Origin: Methylobacterium sp. FF17
GTDB lineage: Bacteria; Pseudomonadota; Alphaproteobacteria; Rhizobiales; Beijerinckiaceae
Reading direction: 5' to 3'
Assembly: GCF_025813715.1 (NCBI RefSeq)
Contig: NZ_CP107532.1
Span: 620,001 to 684,000, forward strand
DNA: 64,000 nt
The notes beneath the pieces were generated by a model. That model was not told where the DNA came from. It was given only the letters and a program-made list of their open reading frames with translations, and searched no databases. Of the stretch, positions 55,327 through 64,000 are shown in pieces; position 1 is the first letter of the stretch, and each line of letters begins with the position of its first letter. Both the position numbers and the translations under genes were made by a program.

Positions 55327-56019
55327 ATGGACATCACCGATCCACAATTCGCCCTCGCCGTGCTGCAGATCGTCTGGATCGACCTGCTGCTCTCGGGGGA
55401 CAACGCGGTGGTCATCGCCCTGGCGTGCCGCGCCCTACCCGAGAACCAGCGGCGAAGGGGCATTCTTCTCGGCGCCGGCACCGCCGTCCTTCTGCGCATC
55501 GTCTTCGCCCTCGTGGTTTCATCCCTGCTCGCGATCCCCTTCCTGCGGATCGTCGGCGGTGGCCTCCTGATGGTGATCGCGGTGAAGCTGGCCCTCGGCG
55601 AGGAGGAGGACGGCCCGGCGATCACCGAGAGCGATACGTTGTGGCGTGCGGTGCGGACCATCGCGATCGCGGATGCGGTCATGAGCCTCGACAACGTGGT
55701 GGCGGTGGCGGCAGCCGCGAAGGGCCACACCTCGCTCTTCATCTTCGGGCTGGTGCTGTCGATCCCGCTGATCATCATGGGAGCGTCCCTGATCACCTCG
55801 CTCCTCGTCCGCTTTCCGGCGATCGTCTGGGCCGGGGCGGCGCTGCTGGGCTGGATCGCCGGTGAGATGATCGCCACCGATCCCTTTGTCGCGACGCGGC
55901 TGCCGCATCTGGCCCATGCCGCCGAGATCGGAGGGGCCAGCGTCGCGATCCTGGTGGTGATCGCCGCGCTGCTGCTGTCGCGGCGGCGCGCCGCGATTCG
56001 GGGGGAGCAGCGTGGCTGA
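55327..56019 (+). CDS. TerC-family integral membrane protein (YjbE-like)
   Basis: The 230-residue protein has about seven helices. It shows the TerC-family acidic helix motifs IDLLLSGDNAVVIALACR and AIADAVMSLDNVVAVAAA, which carry membrane-embedded Asp residues. TerC proteins are linked to tellurite resistance and, in several bacteria, to manganese export or metalation of exported enzymes. Length and motif spacing fit the YjbE subgroup. GAGAGG lies just upstream of ATG 55327; the longer frame from 55144 lies over the leader. Its 3' end overlaps the kinase start by eight bases. Confidence 0.88.
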   Translation: MDITDPQFALAVLQIVWIDLLLSGDNAVVIALACRALPENQRRRGILLGAGTAVLLRIVFALVVSSLLAIPFLRIVGGGLLMVIAVKLALGEEEDGPAITESDTLWRAVRTIAIADAVMSLDNVVAVAAAAKGHTSLFIFGLVLSIPLIIMGASLITSLLVRFPAIVWAGAALLGWIAGEMIATDPFVATRLPHLAHAAEIGGASVAILVVIAALLLSRRRAAIRGEQRG

Positions 56020-58972
56020 CCCGGATCGAAACCGTCCGAGGTCCGGAGATCCGGGTTCGAATCCGCCCCGAGCAGTGACGTCCTCGAAGAGCGGAACCGA
56101 TTCGATCGCACGCCCGGATGGAGGATCCCCGGCCCGGGGAGCCGGGACAACGATCCTCGACCGCGCTGTGGCCGGCCTCGCGTTCCTCGGCCTGCGCATT
56201 CCGGGAGGTCGGCGGCCCCGCCCCGATGCGGCTCCGCAGGCCGCGGAGACGCTGCTGCGCGACCTGTTCGCGGCGTCGTCGGACCCGCAATTCATCTTTC
56301 ACGTGGCGCCGCCGCACGGGTTCCGACTCGCGGCCTGGAATCCGGCCGCGGCCCGCTCGACCGGCAAGGGCGGCGAGGCGGTCGGACAACCCCTCGACGC
56401 GGTGCGGGCCCAGGGGCCGGCCGAGCGGATGCGGTCCGCCCTCGCGCAGGCGGTCGCTTCCGGCGATACGGTTTGCTTCCAGGAGCAGACGGAGAGCACG
56501 CTCCGCGAGGCCGTCTGCGAGCCCTGGCGCGATCCGGCGACGCAGGCCGTCGACCGGATCTTCGTACGCATCCGCGACATCACCCACCTGAAGTTCGCCG
56601 AGGACGAGGCCCGCGCTTCGAACCGCCTTCTGGTCATGGCCGAACAGGTCGCCCATGTCGGACACTGGCATCTCGAGTTGCGGACCCGGCAGCTGAACTG
56701 GTCGGACGAGGTGTTCCGCATCCACGGGCTCGAACCGGGTAGCGTCACGCCGACGATCCGGAGCAGCCTCGCCGCCTACCACCCGGAGGATCGGGCCCGG
56801 GTCTGGGCCTCGGTCGCCCGTGCCGTGCGGCGGCGTGAGGGCTTCGACATCGCGCTACGGCTGGTGCGTCCCTCGGGCGATGTCCGCGACGTCCTGGTCC
56901 GGGGGCTTTGCCAGTTCGATCCGGCGGCGGGCGGGGTGTCCGGCCGGGTGCCCTCGATCTTCGGCGTGTTCGCCGACGTCACCGAACTGAAGCAGGCGGA
57001 GCGGGCCCTGGCGGACAAGTCCGCCCAGTTGGAGGTGACCCTGGAGAGCATGGACCAGGGCCTCCTGATGATCTCCGCCGACGGGACGGTTCCGGTCATC
57101 AACCGGCGGGCCGCCGAGATCCTGGCCCTGCCACCCGACCTGATGTCGACCCGGGCGGATTACCGCGCCCTGCGTCGCCACCTGCGCGCCAGCGGCGCCT
57201 GGGGGACCTCGATCCAGGACCCCAAGCACTGGCACCTCGACGAGAAGCGCCGCACCACGGACCTGCGGTCCGAACGCCGTCGCGCCGATGGCAGTGTCAT
57301 CGAAGTCCGGTCCCTGCCCCTGCTGACCGGCGACGGCCACGTCCAGACCCTGACGGACATCACGCAACGCCGGCGGTCGGATGAGCGGCTGCGCGAGAGC
57401 GAGGCCCGCTACCGCCTGCTGGCCGACTACACCTCCGACCTCATCGTCCTCGACGACGCCGACGGACGGCACCTCTACATCTCCCCCGCCGTCACGAGCA
57501 TGCTGGGCTACTCCGCGGAGGCGGCGAACCGCATCGGGCTGCGCACGCTGGTACACCCGGACGACCTCGCGACCCTGTCGAGGACCCTCGACGGCCTCCG
57601 GGCCGAGCAGCCGAGCGGATCGGCGGTCTACCGCATGCGCCATCAATCCGGGTCCTACCTCTGGGTCGAGGGGGCGTTCCGGCGAATCAAGGAGAACGGG
57701 GGCACCCAGGTCATCCAGGCGCTTCGGGACGTCTCGCAGCGGCAGACCCAGGAGGCGGATCTGCGCAGCGCCCGGATCGCCGCCGAGGCCGCAGTCCGGG
57801 CGAAGGCCGAGTTCCTCGCGACCATGAGCCACGAATTGCGGACGCCGCTGGCCGGCATCCTCGGTGTGCACGACCTCCTGTACGAGGATCCGACGCTCAC
57901 GCGGGATCAGGGCCGCCTCATCGGATTGGCCCGGGAATCGGCGCGCTCGCTCCTCACCATCGTCAACGACATCCTCGACTTCTCGAAGATCGAGGCCGGC
58001 CATCTCGCCATCGAGGCGCTGCCCTTCAGCCTGCGATCCATGATCGACGGCTGTCGCGAACTCAGCATCGAGACCCTCGTGGGCCGATCGGTCCGGTTCG
58101 GCGTGGAGATCGCGCCCAACGTCCCGAACTGGGTTCTGGGCGACCCGACGCGGCTGCGCCAGGTCATCCTGAACCTCGCCACCAACGCGATCAAGTTCAC
58201 GCCGCACGGCTCGGTCACCCTGCGGGTCCTGTGGCGGCCGGACCCGTCCGCGCTGCGCGGCCCGCGCCCCCGACTCCGTATCGAACTCGTCGATACCGGG
58301 ATCGGCATTCTGCCGGAGACGCTGCCGCTCCTGTTCGAGCGCTTCGCCCAGGCCGATGGCTCGACCTCGCGCCACTATGGCGGTACCGGCCTCGGCCTGA
58401 CGATCAGCAAGCGCCTGGTCCACCTTATGGGCGGGGAGATCGGGGTGGAGAGCCGCTTCGGCGAGGGCTCGACCTTCTGGTTCGAGGTGCCGCTGCGGCT
58501 CGCCGCCCCCGAGGGCGAGGCTCGGGACCGGCCCACGCCCCTGCTCCAGAAATCGGAGGGCGCGCTCTGGCGCGTCCTGCTGGCCGAGGACAACGGCATC
58601 AACCAGGAGATCATCGGCGCGGTGCTGCGCCAGAAGGGTCACGCGGTGACGATGGTGGATGATGGCGAACGCGCCATCATCGCCGCCTTCGAAGGGGAGC
58701 CCTTCGACCTCGTGCTCATGGATGTTCAGATGCCGGGGCAGGATGGTCTCGCGGCGACCCGCGCGATCCGGGCGCGGGAGCAATCCGAGGGCCGCGCCCG
58801 CGTGCCCATCATCGCCCTCACGGCCAATGCCATGACGGAGGAGATCGAGCGCTGCCATGCGGAGGGCATGGACGCGCATGTGGCCAAACCCGTCGATTGG
58901 TCGGTCCTGTTCGCCACCATGACGCGCCTCGCCGGCGGGACCACGACCCGCGATGCGAACCGCGACCGGTAA
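56012..58972 (+). CDS. PAS-rich soluble hybrid histidine kinase
   Basis: The 986-residue protein starts at GTG 56012 with a strong GGGGGGAG Shine-Dalgarno. Four PAS-like sensor domains can be recognised at about 70-200, 210-335, 340-455 and 462-590. A HisKA dimerisation domain follows (MSHELRTPLAG, phospho-His607), then HATPase_c (NLATNAIKFT, DTGIGI, GGTGLGLTISKRLVHLMGG). The C-terminal receiver domain has phospho-acceptor Asp904 in VLMDVQMPG. No transmembrane segment is evident, so it senses cytosolic or membrane-associated signals. No Hpt domain or response regulator is adjacent. It is translationally coupled to terC. Confidence 0.93.
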   Translation: MADPDRNRPRSGDPGSNPPRAVTSSKSGTDSIARPDGGSPARGAGTTILDRAVAGLAFLGLRIPGGRRPRPDAAPQAAETLLRDLFAASSDPQFIFHVAPPHGFRLAAWNPAAARSTGKGGEAVGQPLDAVRAQGPAERMRSALAQAVASGDTVCFQEQTESTLREAVCEPWRDPATQAVDRIFVRIRDITHLKFAEDEARASNRLLVMAEQVAHVGHWHLELRTRQLNWSDEVFRIHGLEPGSVTPTIRSSLAAYHPEDRARVWASVARAVRRREGFDIALRLVRPSGDVRDVLVRGLCQFDPAAGGVSGRVPSIFGVFADVTELKQAERALADKSAQLEVTLESMDQGLLMISADGTVPVINRRAAEILALPPDLMSTRADYRALRRHLRASGAWGTSIQDPKHWHLDEKRRTTDLRSERRRADGSVIEVRSLPLLTGDGHVQTLTDITQRRRSDERLRESEARYRLLADYTSDLIVLDDADGRHLYISPAVTSMLGYSAEAANRIGLRTLVHPDDLATLSRTLDGLRAEQPSGSAVYRMRHQSGSYLWVEGAFRRIKENGGTQVIQALRDVSQRQTQEADLRSARIAAEAAVRAKAEFLATMSHELRTPLAGILGVHDLLYEDPTLTRDQGRLIGLARESARSLLTIVNDILDFSKIEAGHLAIEALPFSLRSMIDGCRELSIETLVGRSVRFGVEIAPNVPNWVLGDPTRLRQVILNLATNAIKFTPHGSVTLRVLWRPDPSALRGPRPRLRIELVDTGIGILPETLPLLFERFAQADGSTSRHYGGTGLGLTISKRLVHLMGGEIGVESRFGEGSTFWFEVPLRLAAPEGEARDRPTPLLQKSEGALWRVLLAEDNGINQEIIGAVLRQKGHAVTMVDDGERAIIAAFEGEPFDLVLMDVQMPGQDGLAATRAIRAREQSEGRARVPIIALTANAMTEEIERCHAEGMDAHVAKPVDWSVLFATMTRLAGGTTTRDANRDR

Positions 58973-58985
58973 ATCACCGCCGCTT

Positions 58986-59062
58986 CATTTCAGGAGCAAC
59001 GTCGCAGGAGGCGCGGGGGCCCTGAAATGCACGACGCCCCGCCCGGGCAGGGCGAGGCGTCG
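58986..59062. terminator. Two inverted repeats between the kinase and the binding-protein gene
   Basis: CATTTCAGG (58986-58994) pairs with CCTGAAATG (59021-59029). A second stem of 13 positions with one mismatch is formed by 59032-59044 and 59050-59062 around GGGCA. They lie between the convergent ends of the kinase (58972) and the binding protein (59119) and may serve as a two-way terminator. Neither has a T-run. Confidence 0.5.
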
Positions 59063-59118
59063 ATCGTCGGATCTGCACCGGTCGCGCGCGACCGGAGCCG
59101 ATTCTGCTCAAGCCGGGC

Positions 59119-60048
59119 TCAGTAGGCCGCCGGATCCGGGCTGTCGCTCGGCGAAGCGAAGGCCTTCGCCATGGCCTCGCTCATCGGCAGGTTGAGGTTG
59201 ATGCCGCGCGGCGGGATCGGCTTCGTGAACCACTTCTCGTAGAGCGCCTTACCCTCGGGGCTCTTGTAGAGCTTCGCGGTGGCCTCATCGACGACTGCCT
59301 TGAAGGGCGCGTCGTCCTTGCGGAGCATGATGCCGTAGGGCTCGGGCTTCGAGAGCGCCTCGCTGGAGATCGCGTAAGCACCTGGCTCCTTCGAACTGGC
59401 GGCCAGGGAGGCCAGCAGCACGTCGTCCATGACGAAGGCCACGGCGCGGCCGGTCTCAACCATCAGGAAGGCTTCCGCATGATCCTTTGCCGGCAGGATC
59501 GTCAGGCCGAGGTTGCGCGCAGTGTTGGCCTCGTTGATCTGGCGGATGTTGGTGGTGCCGGAGGTGGAGACGACGGTCTTGCCCTTCAGGTCCTCGATCT
59601 TGTCGAGCTTGGCGGACTTCTTTGCAACGTAGCGCGTCGCTGTCAGGAAGTGGGTGTTGGTGAAGGTTGCCTGCTTCTGGCGATCGGCGTTGTTGGTGGT
59701 CGAGCCGCACTCGAGATCGATCGTGCCGTTGGCGATCAGCGGGATCCGGGTCGCGGAGGTGACCGGGTTCAGCTTGACCTCGAGGTTCGGCAGCTTGAGG
59801 TGGGTCTTCACCGCCTCGGCGACCTTCTGACAGATCTCGAAGGCGTAACCGACGGGCTTCTGGTCGCCGTCGAGGTAGGAGAACGGAACCGATGCGTCCC
59901 GGTAGCCGATGTTGATCTGATTGGTTTCTTTGATCTTCTTCAGGGTTCCCGTGAGGTCTTGCGCCAGGGCGCTCCCTCCCGTGGCAACAGCCAGCACGAG
60001 GCTCAGGGCCGCGGCGGAGAGGGTGGATCTCTGATGACTCGAACGCAT
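59119..60048 (-). CDS. Amino-acid ABC transporter substrate-binding protein (GltI-like)
   Basis: This is a periplasmic binding protein of the glutamate/aspartate type (SBP family 3). The 309-residue precursor has a signal peptide ending GGSALAQD. The core includes INIGYRDASVPFSYLDGDQK, IDLECGSTTNNADRQKQ and the hinge segment KTVVSTSGTTNIRQINE. Start 60048 places the signal peptide correctly; the frame to 60237 is upstream DNA. No permease or ATPase gene is adjacent in the window, so its transporter must be encoded elsewhere. Confidence 0.92.
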   Translation of the reverse strand: MRSSHQRSTLSAAALSLVLAVATGGSALAQDLTGTLKKIKETNQINIGYRDASVPFSYLDGDQKPVGYAFEICQKVAEAVKTHLKLPNLEVKLNPVTSATRIPLIANGTIDLECGSTTNNADRQKQATFTNTHFLTATRYVAKKSAKLDKIEDLKGKTVVSTSGTTNIRQINEANTARNLGLTILPAKDHAEAFLMVETGRAVAFVMDDVLLASLAASSKEPGAYAISSEALSKPEPYGIMLRKDDAPFKAVVDEATAKLYKSPEGKALYEKWFTKPIPPRGINLNLPMSEAMAKAFASPSDSPDPAAY

Positions 60049-60230
60049 CTGTAGGCTGACTCCTAAGGGCCGACCACCCCACCGGTGATCGCCGGGGCTT
60101 ACCGTGGCAACGTAGCAGCGGAACATGCCGCCGCAATCGCTGTTTTCGCGCTGTCCGAAGCGGGAACGCGGCATCCCCTGGCAAAGCGCGTGCCGAACGC
60201 GTGTCCATCCTGCACGGCGTCGGTTTTGCC

Positions 60231-60262
60231 AAAGCAAAAAGGCCCGGCTTTGCAGCCGGGCC
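60231..60262 (-). terminator. Intrinsic terminator of the porin gene
   Basis: On the minus strand a perfect 9-bp GC stem (60262-60254 with 60249-60241, loop of four) is followed by TTTTTGCTTT. It lies 76 bases after the porin stop codon. This is the only textbook Rho-independent terminator in the window. Confidence 0.92.
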
Positions 60263-60338
60263 AGTTCGCTCGTCTCGAAGGTATTTCGCGGCCGCAGACC
60301 CAGACTGAAGGACAGGCCGGGTCTGCCACAAGCTCGAC

Positions 60339-61982
60339 TTAAAAGTCGCGCTGGACGCGGGCGCGAAGCTGGAAGGTGTCGGAGGCGGTGACAGTGCGGA
60401 CAGCGGCGGGAGCGACGGTAGCCGTGCCATTGATCTGAGCGGCAGTCAGGACACCGTTGCTGTACTGATCGATCACACGACCGTTCTGGACGCCGACCTT
60501 GGTGTAGAAGCCCTCGAGACCGATATCAAGGTCCTTAACCGGCGACCAGATCAAGCTGGCACCCGCAACGATCTGATAGTTGTCACGCAGAGTCGGGCTC
60601 AGATTGAAGGCGCGGGTACCTACCGGACCGACAAAGCTGTTCGAGGAAGCATTGCCCGCCAAGCTTGAGGCTCCGTATACAGCCGCATTGGCTTCACGCG
60701 CGCCACGCGCGAAAGACATCTCGCCGTAGCTGCCGAACACAGCAGAGCGCCACTGAGGGGTCCAGTAGTGCAGGAACGAACCAACAACCGTGAAGCTGGT
60801 TGAGAGATCGATCTTACCCGTGAGGGGATTGAGCGTGGCATCCGACATGTAGGGGTCGAAGGCGGCGCCGCTGATCGTGCTTACGCGCGAGGAGTAGCTG
60901 CCGTTGTACGAGGAGTAGCCGGTGTAGAGAGTCGCGCCCTCGCCATAGGCGCCCTGCAGGTACAGAGTGTCGCCGGGGGCGATAAAGGGCAGGTTGATCT
61001 TCGCGCCGGCCTGCACGGCCCAGCCGTACTCGCTCGAAACGCGGGCGCCCGGACCAACTAGGTTCGGTGCGAAGAAGCCACCGCCGACGGCGGTGAGGCC
61101 ACCCGCGTTGAAGGCGTTGCTGGTGTTCAGCTCCTTAACGGCAGCGGAGAGCTGCAGAGAGCCCCAGGCGGCGTCGTAGCGCAGGGCACCGACGAAGTCG
61201 GGCATGCGATTGCGCTGCGAAACGTCAAGAGCACCGAGGGTAGGAACGCCCGCAGCGTTCGTTGAGACGATCACGCGCGAGAGGGCGCCAACTGTCGCCG
61301 ATTCCTGCGAGAAGATGGTGTTGCGGCGGAACGACGGATCTTCGAGCGAGATGGTCGCCGAGAAGCCGGTGCCGCCGAGCTTGCTCGTGTAGGCGAGCAG
61401 GTTGGTCGACTGCAGGTCCGAGTTCAGGGTGGCGCCGGCGAACTCGAAGTCGTGGGCGTAGAAGTCGAAGAACGAGGAGGCGCGACCAGCGGTGAGGCCG
61501 GCGAACTGGATGAACGCCTTGTCGGTGTTCACGAACTGCTGCACGCGGCCGCTCTGGTCCTGGCCGGTGGCGCCGAAGGCGTTACCGATACGCTCCTGGG
61601 TGCCCGAGCGGAGACCACCGACAGCGCCGGTGCGCGAAGCGAACTGGAGACGCACGAAGGCGCGCAGGGTGCCGTAGTCCGTCTGGGTGCGGGCATCGAC
61701 GTTGATGCGGGCGAGACCGATATAGCCGGTCGTATCACCCTGCGAGTTCTGGCTCGTGCGGGCGTCGGTCGGCTGGTAGCCGACGTCGAGGCGGGCGCGG
61801 CCGGAGAGACGGATGCAGGTCTCGGTGCCGGGGATGTAGAAGAAGCCGGCGCCGTAAGCGGAGCAGACGCGGACGTATTCGATGGGGGCGGCCTTCTTGA
61901 CCGGGAGGTCGGCTGCCTGTGCTCCGGCGACCGCGGCAAACCCTGCCGCGGAGGCGAGAAGCGAGCTCTTCAAGAGCTTCAT
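60339..61982 (-). CDS. Rhizobiales-type outer membrane porin (Porin_2 family)
   Basis: This is a general-diffusion porin, probably a trimeric 16-strand barrel. The 547-residue precursor has a signal peptide (MKLLKSSLLASAAGFAAVAG, cleavage after AQA). It then has the family start ADLPVKKAAPIEYVRVCSAY with two Cys in the region VCSAYG...ETCIRLSG. Many alternating aromatic strands follow, and the protein ends in a terminal Phe (VQRDF) as outer-membrane proteins do. Start 61982 has GGAG seven bases upstream. The gene is visibly less GC-biased in wobble positions than its neighbours, which suits a highly expressed gene. Confidence 0.93.
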   Translation of the reverse strand: MKLLKSSLLASAAGFAAVAGAQAADLPVKKAAPIEYVRVCSAYGAGFFYIPGTETCIRLSGRARLDVGYQPTDARTSQNSQGDTTGYIGLARINVDARTQTDYGTLRAFVRLQFASRTGAVGGLRSGTQERIGNAFGATGQDQSGRVQQFVNTDKAFIQFAGLTAGRASSFFDFYAHDFEFAGATLNSDLQSTNLLAYTSKLGGTGFSATISLEDPSFRRNTIFSQESATVGALSRVIVSTNAAGVPTLGALDVSQRNRMPDFVGALRYDAAWGSLQLSAAVKELNTSNAFNAGGLTAVGGGFFAPNLVGPGARVSSEYGWAVQAGAKINLPFIAPGDTLYLQGAYGEGATLYTGYSSYNGSYSSRVSTISGAAFDPYMSDATLNPLTGKIDLSTSFTVVGSFLHYWTPQWRSAVFGSYGEMSFARGAREANAAVYGASSLAGNASSNSFVGPVGTRAFNLSPTLRDNYQIVAGASLIWSPVKDLDIGLEGFYTKVGVQNGRVIDQYSNGVLTAAQINGTATVAPAAVRTVTASDTFQLRARVQRDF

Positions 61983-62870
61983 TGATATCTCCAAAAGCTT
62001 CGAGACCCGAGGGAAGGCTTGCCACGCCCGAGATCTACGAGGATCCCGATGTCGTACCGCCCTTTGTTTTTAAATAACCGAGCGTTAACCGCTGGAAATT
62101 GTTCCGCCCCGACGTTCCCGTCAGCGCAGGGTCACTTTGTGCGAGCGTGTTCCCGGCGGCAACTCGGAATCGTGATCGGTCCGGCGGTTCCCCGGGGCTG
62201 TTGCCGCCGTGCAACGTTGATCAGACGGCTAAGTGCCTGTTCCGGAGGCAGGTTTCGGCACAGGAAAGAGCCATCCGGGGTCGCTCGACCGGTCGGTCGG
62301 ACGCGTGCAAGTCACAGAAAATACGGAATAATTCTTGATGTTTGACACATTCCTGATCTGCGCCTGGAGAATAGACGGCTGGTGATCCGATGGGTTTTCT
62401 CGAAGAAGATTCTTCTCGCGCGAGGGGATGCGGATCTGGGGAGAACCAGGGCACAACCAGCAGTTCACCGCAGGGGAGAGGCTCCGTCGCAACGAATCAC
62501 GCCGCTGCAGGGATGAAAGGGAAGATTGTTTCCCAGGTCGGCGGTCCCGAAGTGCAGGCCAGTTCGTGAATGGTTTCCGTCGAGGTCGGAAACGTCGTCG
62601 CTCGTCTCCATCCCCGGGCGATACGAAATCCGCGTGCAACGTGCGTGGGGCGATATGATTCTCGGTCGCCGATACGCTTCGCGCTGACGCGAATAGGTCG
62701 GGCCCTCAGTCCCCTGGTGGATCGGGGACGCGGGCGACGCGACGTTGCACGCAGTCGACCAGGACACCGATCCGTAGAACTGTTCGTGAACCGGGTGAAT
62801 CATCGAGCGACCGGCCGGTGGATGCGTCCCTCCGGCGTCGATGGTGCGGCGCGTCGTCGGCCCGCGCCGA
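61983..62870. other. 888-bp region without a recognisable gene, upstream of the porin
   Basis: No frame here encodes a recognisable protein. The part next to the porin has an AT-rich segment (TTATTTAAAAAC on the minus strand, around 62065-62080) that could be its promoter. A second AT-rich patch lies at 62310-62400 and includes TTGACA on the plus strand at 62342-62347. GAAGAA/TTCTTC forms an inverted repeat at 62402-62415. GTCCCC/GGGGAC hairpins at 62709-62729, and the palindrome ACCGGCCGGT is at 62810-62819, near the end of eda. A small RNA is possible but not shown. Confidence 0.5.
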
Positions 62871-63500
62871 TCAGGCAGGCCGGAGGCGATTCGCGGCTTC
62901 GGCCGAGCGGCGAATCAGGTCCGGGTCCGGCGTACCCGGGGGGACGACCCAGCTCCCGCCCACGCAGAGCACCGGCTTCAGGGCGAGCCAGTCCGGGGCC
63001 GTCGCCTCGGCGATGCCGCCGGTGGGGCAGAATCGGACATGCCCGAAGGGACCCGCCAGGGCCTTCAGCGCCTTGATGCCGCCGGCGGCTTCGGCCGGGA
63101 AGAACTTGAAGCGGTCGAGCCCATGGTCGAGCCCGCGCATGATGTCCGCCGCGTTCGCCACGCCCGGCAGGTAGGGAACACCGCGCGCCAGCGCGGCCTT
63201 GGTCAGCGGGTCGGTGAGACCGGGGCTGACGATGAAGGTCGCACCGGCCTCCAGGGCGGCATCGAGGTCGCGTTCGTTGAGGACCGTCCCGGCGCCCACC
63301 ACCGCGCCGTCCACGCGCGCCATGATGCGGATCACGTCGAGGGCGGCCGGGGTGCGCAGGGTCACCTCCAGCGCCGTCAGCCCCCCCGCCACCAGGGCAG
63401 CGGCGATGGGCTCGGCCTGGTCGACCGACTCCACCACCAGGACCGGGATGACGGGAACGGAACGCATCAGGGCATCGATGGAGGTCATCATGGAGGTCAT
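62871..63500 (-). CDS. eda: KDPG aldolase (2-dehydro-3-deoxyphosphogluconate aldolase)
   Basis: Eda splits KDPG to pyruvate and glyceraldehyde 3-phosphate, the last step of the Entner-Doudoroff pathway. The 209-residue TIM barrel has the catalytic Glu in [23 protein letters not shown], and the Schiff-base Lys in [12 protein letters not shown]. The substrate-binding CPTGGI segment is present. Several Met codons occur within the first 12 residues, so the exact start may be 63500, 63491 or 63488. It follows edd by 33 bp. Confidence 0.95.
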   Translation of the reverse strand: MTSMMTSIDALMRSVPVIPVLVVESVDQAEPIAAALVAGGLTALEVTLRTPAALDVIRIMARVDGAVVGAGTVLNERDLDAALEAGATFIVSPGLTDPLTKAALARGVPYLPGVANAADIMRGLDHGLDRFKFFPAEAAGGIKALKALAGPFGHVRFCPTGGIAEATAPDWLALKPVLCVGGSWVVPPGTPDPDLIRRSAEAANRLRPA

Positions 63501-63533
63501 GGAATCGCGTCCTTGGCGGGGGTGGAGCGGAAT

Positions 63534-64000
63534 CTAGAGGCCGGCGGCGGCGAGCATGGCCGAGGCGCCCTGCTCCGCGCCGTCGGCGCCGTGGCGCATG
63601 AAGGCGAAGAGCTCGCGACCGGTCCCGAAGGCCGGCGGCGGCGCGACGGCCTCCGTGCGGCTCGCCCACTCGGCCGGGTCGACACGGGCCTCCAGCGTCC
63701 CGTCCTCCGCACTCAGCCGGACGATGTCGCCATCGCGCAGCCGCGCCAGTGGGCCGCCGCCGAGGGCCTCCGGGCTGAGATGGATCGCAGCCGGCACCTT
63801 GCCGGACGCGCCCGACATGCGTCCGTCGGTGACGAGGGCCACGCGAAAGCCCCGGTCCTGCAGCACGCCGAGCTGAGGCGTCAGCTTGTGCAGTTCGGGC
63901 ATACCGTTGGCCCGCGGCCCCTGGAAGCGCACCACCACGACCACGTCGCGTTCCAGTTCGCCCGCCTTGAACGCAGCCATGACGTCGTCCTGGTCATCGA
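63534..64000 (-). CDS. edd: Phosphogluconate dehydratase (N-terminal part beyond the window)
   Basis: Edd dehydrates 6-phosphogluconate to KDPG with a [4Fe-4S] cluster. Only the C-terminal 155 or so residues are present, including the IlvD/Edd family signature region [21 protein letters not shown]. The conserved [20 protein letters not shown] and the tail [20 protein letters not shown] follow. These distinguish Edd from dihydroxyacid dehydratase, and the adjacent eda confirms it. The frame is open to the right edge of the window. Confidence 0.94.
   Translation of the reverse strand, partial: DDQDDVMAAFKAGELERDVVVVVRFQGPRANGMPELHKLTPQLGVLQDRGFRVALVTDGRMSGASGKVPAAIHLSPEALGGGPLARLRDGDIVRLSAEDGTLEARVDPAEWASRTEAVAPPPAFGTGRELFAFMRHGADGAEQGASAMLAAAGL

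Noticed and set aside
56050..56085. GGGTTCGAATCC, resembling a tRNA T-arm
   Set aside because: The flanking bases do not form a five-base T-stem, no acceptor or anticodon arm can be built, and the site lies within the coding sequence of the kinase.
56855..58879. 674-codon minus-strand frame across the hybrid kinase
   Set aside because: Antisense shadow. The plus strand carries intact HisKA, HATPase and receiver motifs.

Overview
The window is chromosomal DNA of a high-GC alphaproteobacterium of the Rhizobiales/Hyphomicrobiales. Most of it is conserved housekeeping DNA in the gene orders usual for that group. The best lineage clue is a 139-residue DHFR-fold protein (33592-34011) that looks like DmrA, the dihydromethanopterin reductase of Methylobacterium. 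Together with a Rhizobiales-type porin and an Entner-Doudoroff edd-eda pair, it points to Methylobacterium or Methylorubrum. This is an inference from protein recognition; no database search was run.

Layout. (1) 1-13.6 kb, minus strand: the cluster rpsB-tsf-pyrH-frr-uppS-cdsA-dxr-rseP-bamA (translation, ribosome recycling, UMP kinase, undecaprenyl and phospholipid synthesis, MEP isoprenoids, sigma-E protease, outer-membrane assembly). Between dxr and rseP sits a divergent TetR / EmrA-EmrB efflux cassette with two identical 19-bp palindromic operators. (2) 13.8-20 kb: a PH-domain protein, then pdxJ-acpS-lepB-rnc-era and two rRNA modification genes. (3) 20.3-27.5 kb: rpsF-rpsR-DUF2232-rplI, dnaB, alr and radA, with a structured S6:S18-type leader ahead of rpsF. 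(4) 27.5-41.3 kb, more mixed: a secreted RTX metalloprotease with AT-rich upstream DNA, cvpA-purF-SDR, dmrA plus a GCS2-type ligase, der-yfgM, nnrU, a secreted Asp-box protein, and a LysR / aldo-keto reductase pair. (5) 41.3-46 kb: a YbbAP-type ABC transporter divergent from a TesA-type esterase, then thpR. (6) 46-54.7 kb, minus strand: petABC (cytochrome bc1), mtnP, then hisB-DUF2628-hisH-hisA-hisF-hisE-coaA with tight or overlapping junctions. (7) 55.3-59 kb: a TerC-family membrane protein overlapping a PAS-rich hybrid histidine kinase, behind a structured leader. (8) 59-64 kb, minus strand: an orphan amino-acid binding protein, a porin with a textbook terminator, about 0.9 kb without a gene, and edd-eda running off the end.

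No tRNA, rRNA, CRISPR array, insertion sequence or prophage was found. No wholly new multi-gene system is evident. The observations most worth following are the operator-controlled efflux cassette inside an otherwise conserved essential cluster, the helix-hairpin-helix-like tail on ribosomal protein S2, the S6:S18 leader, and the terC leader with its overlapping soluble hybrid kinase.
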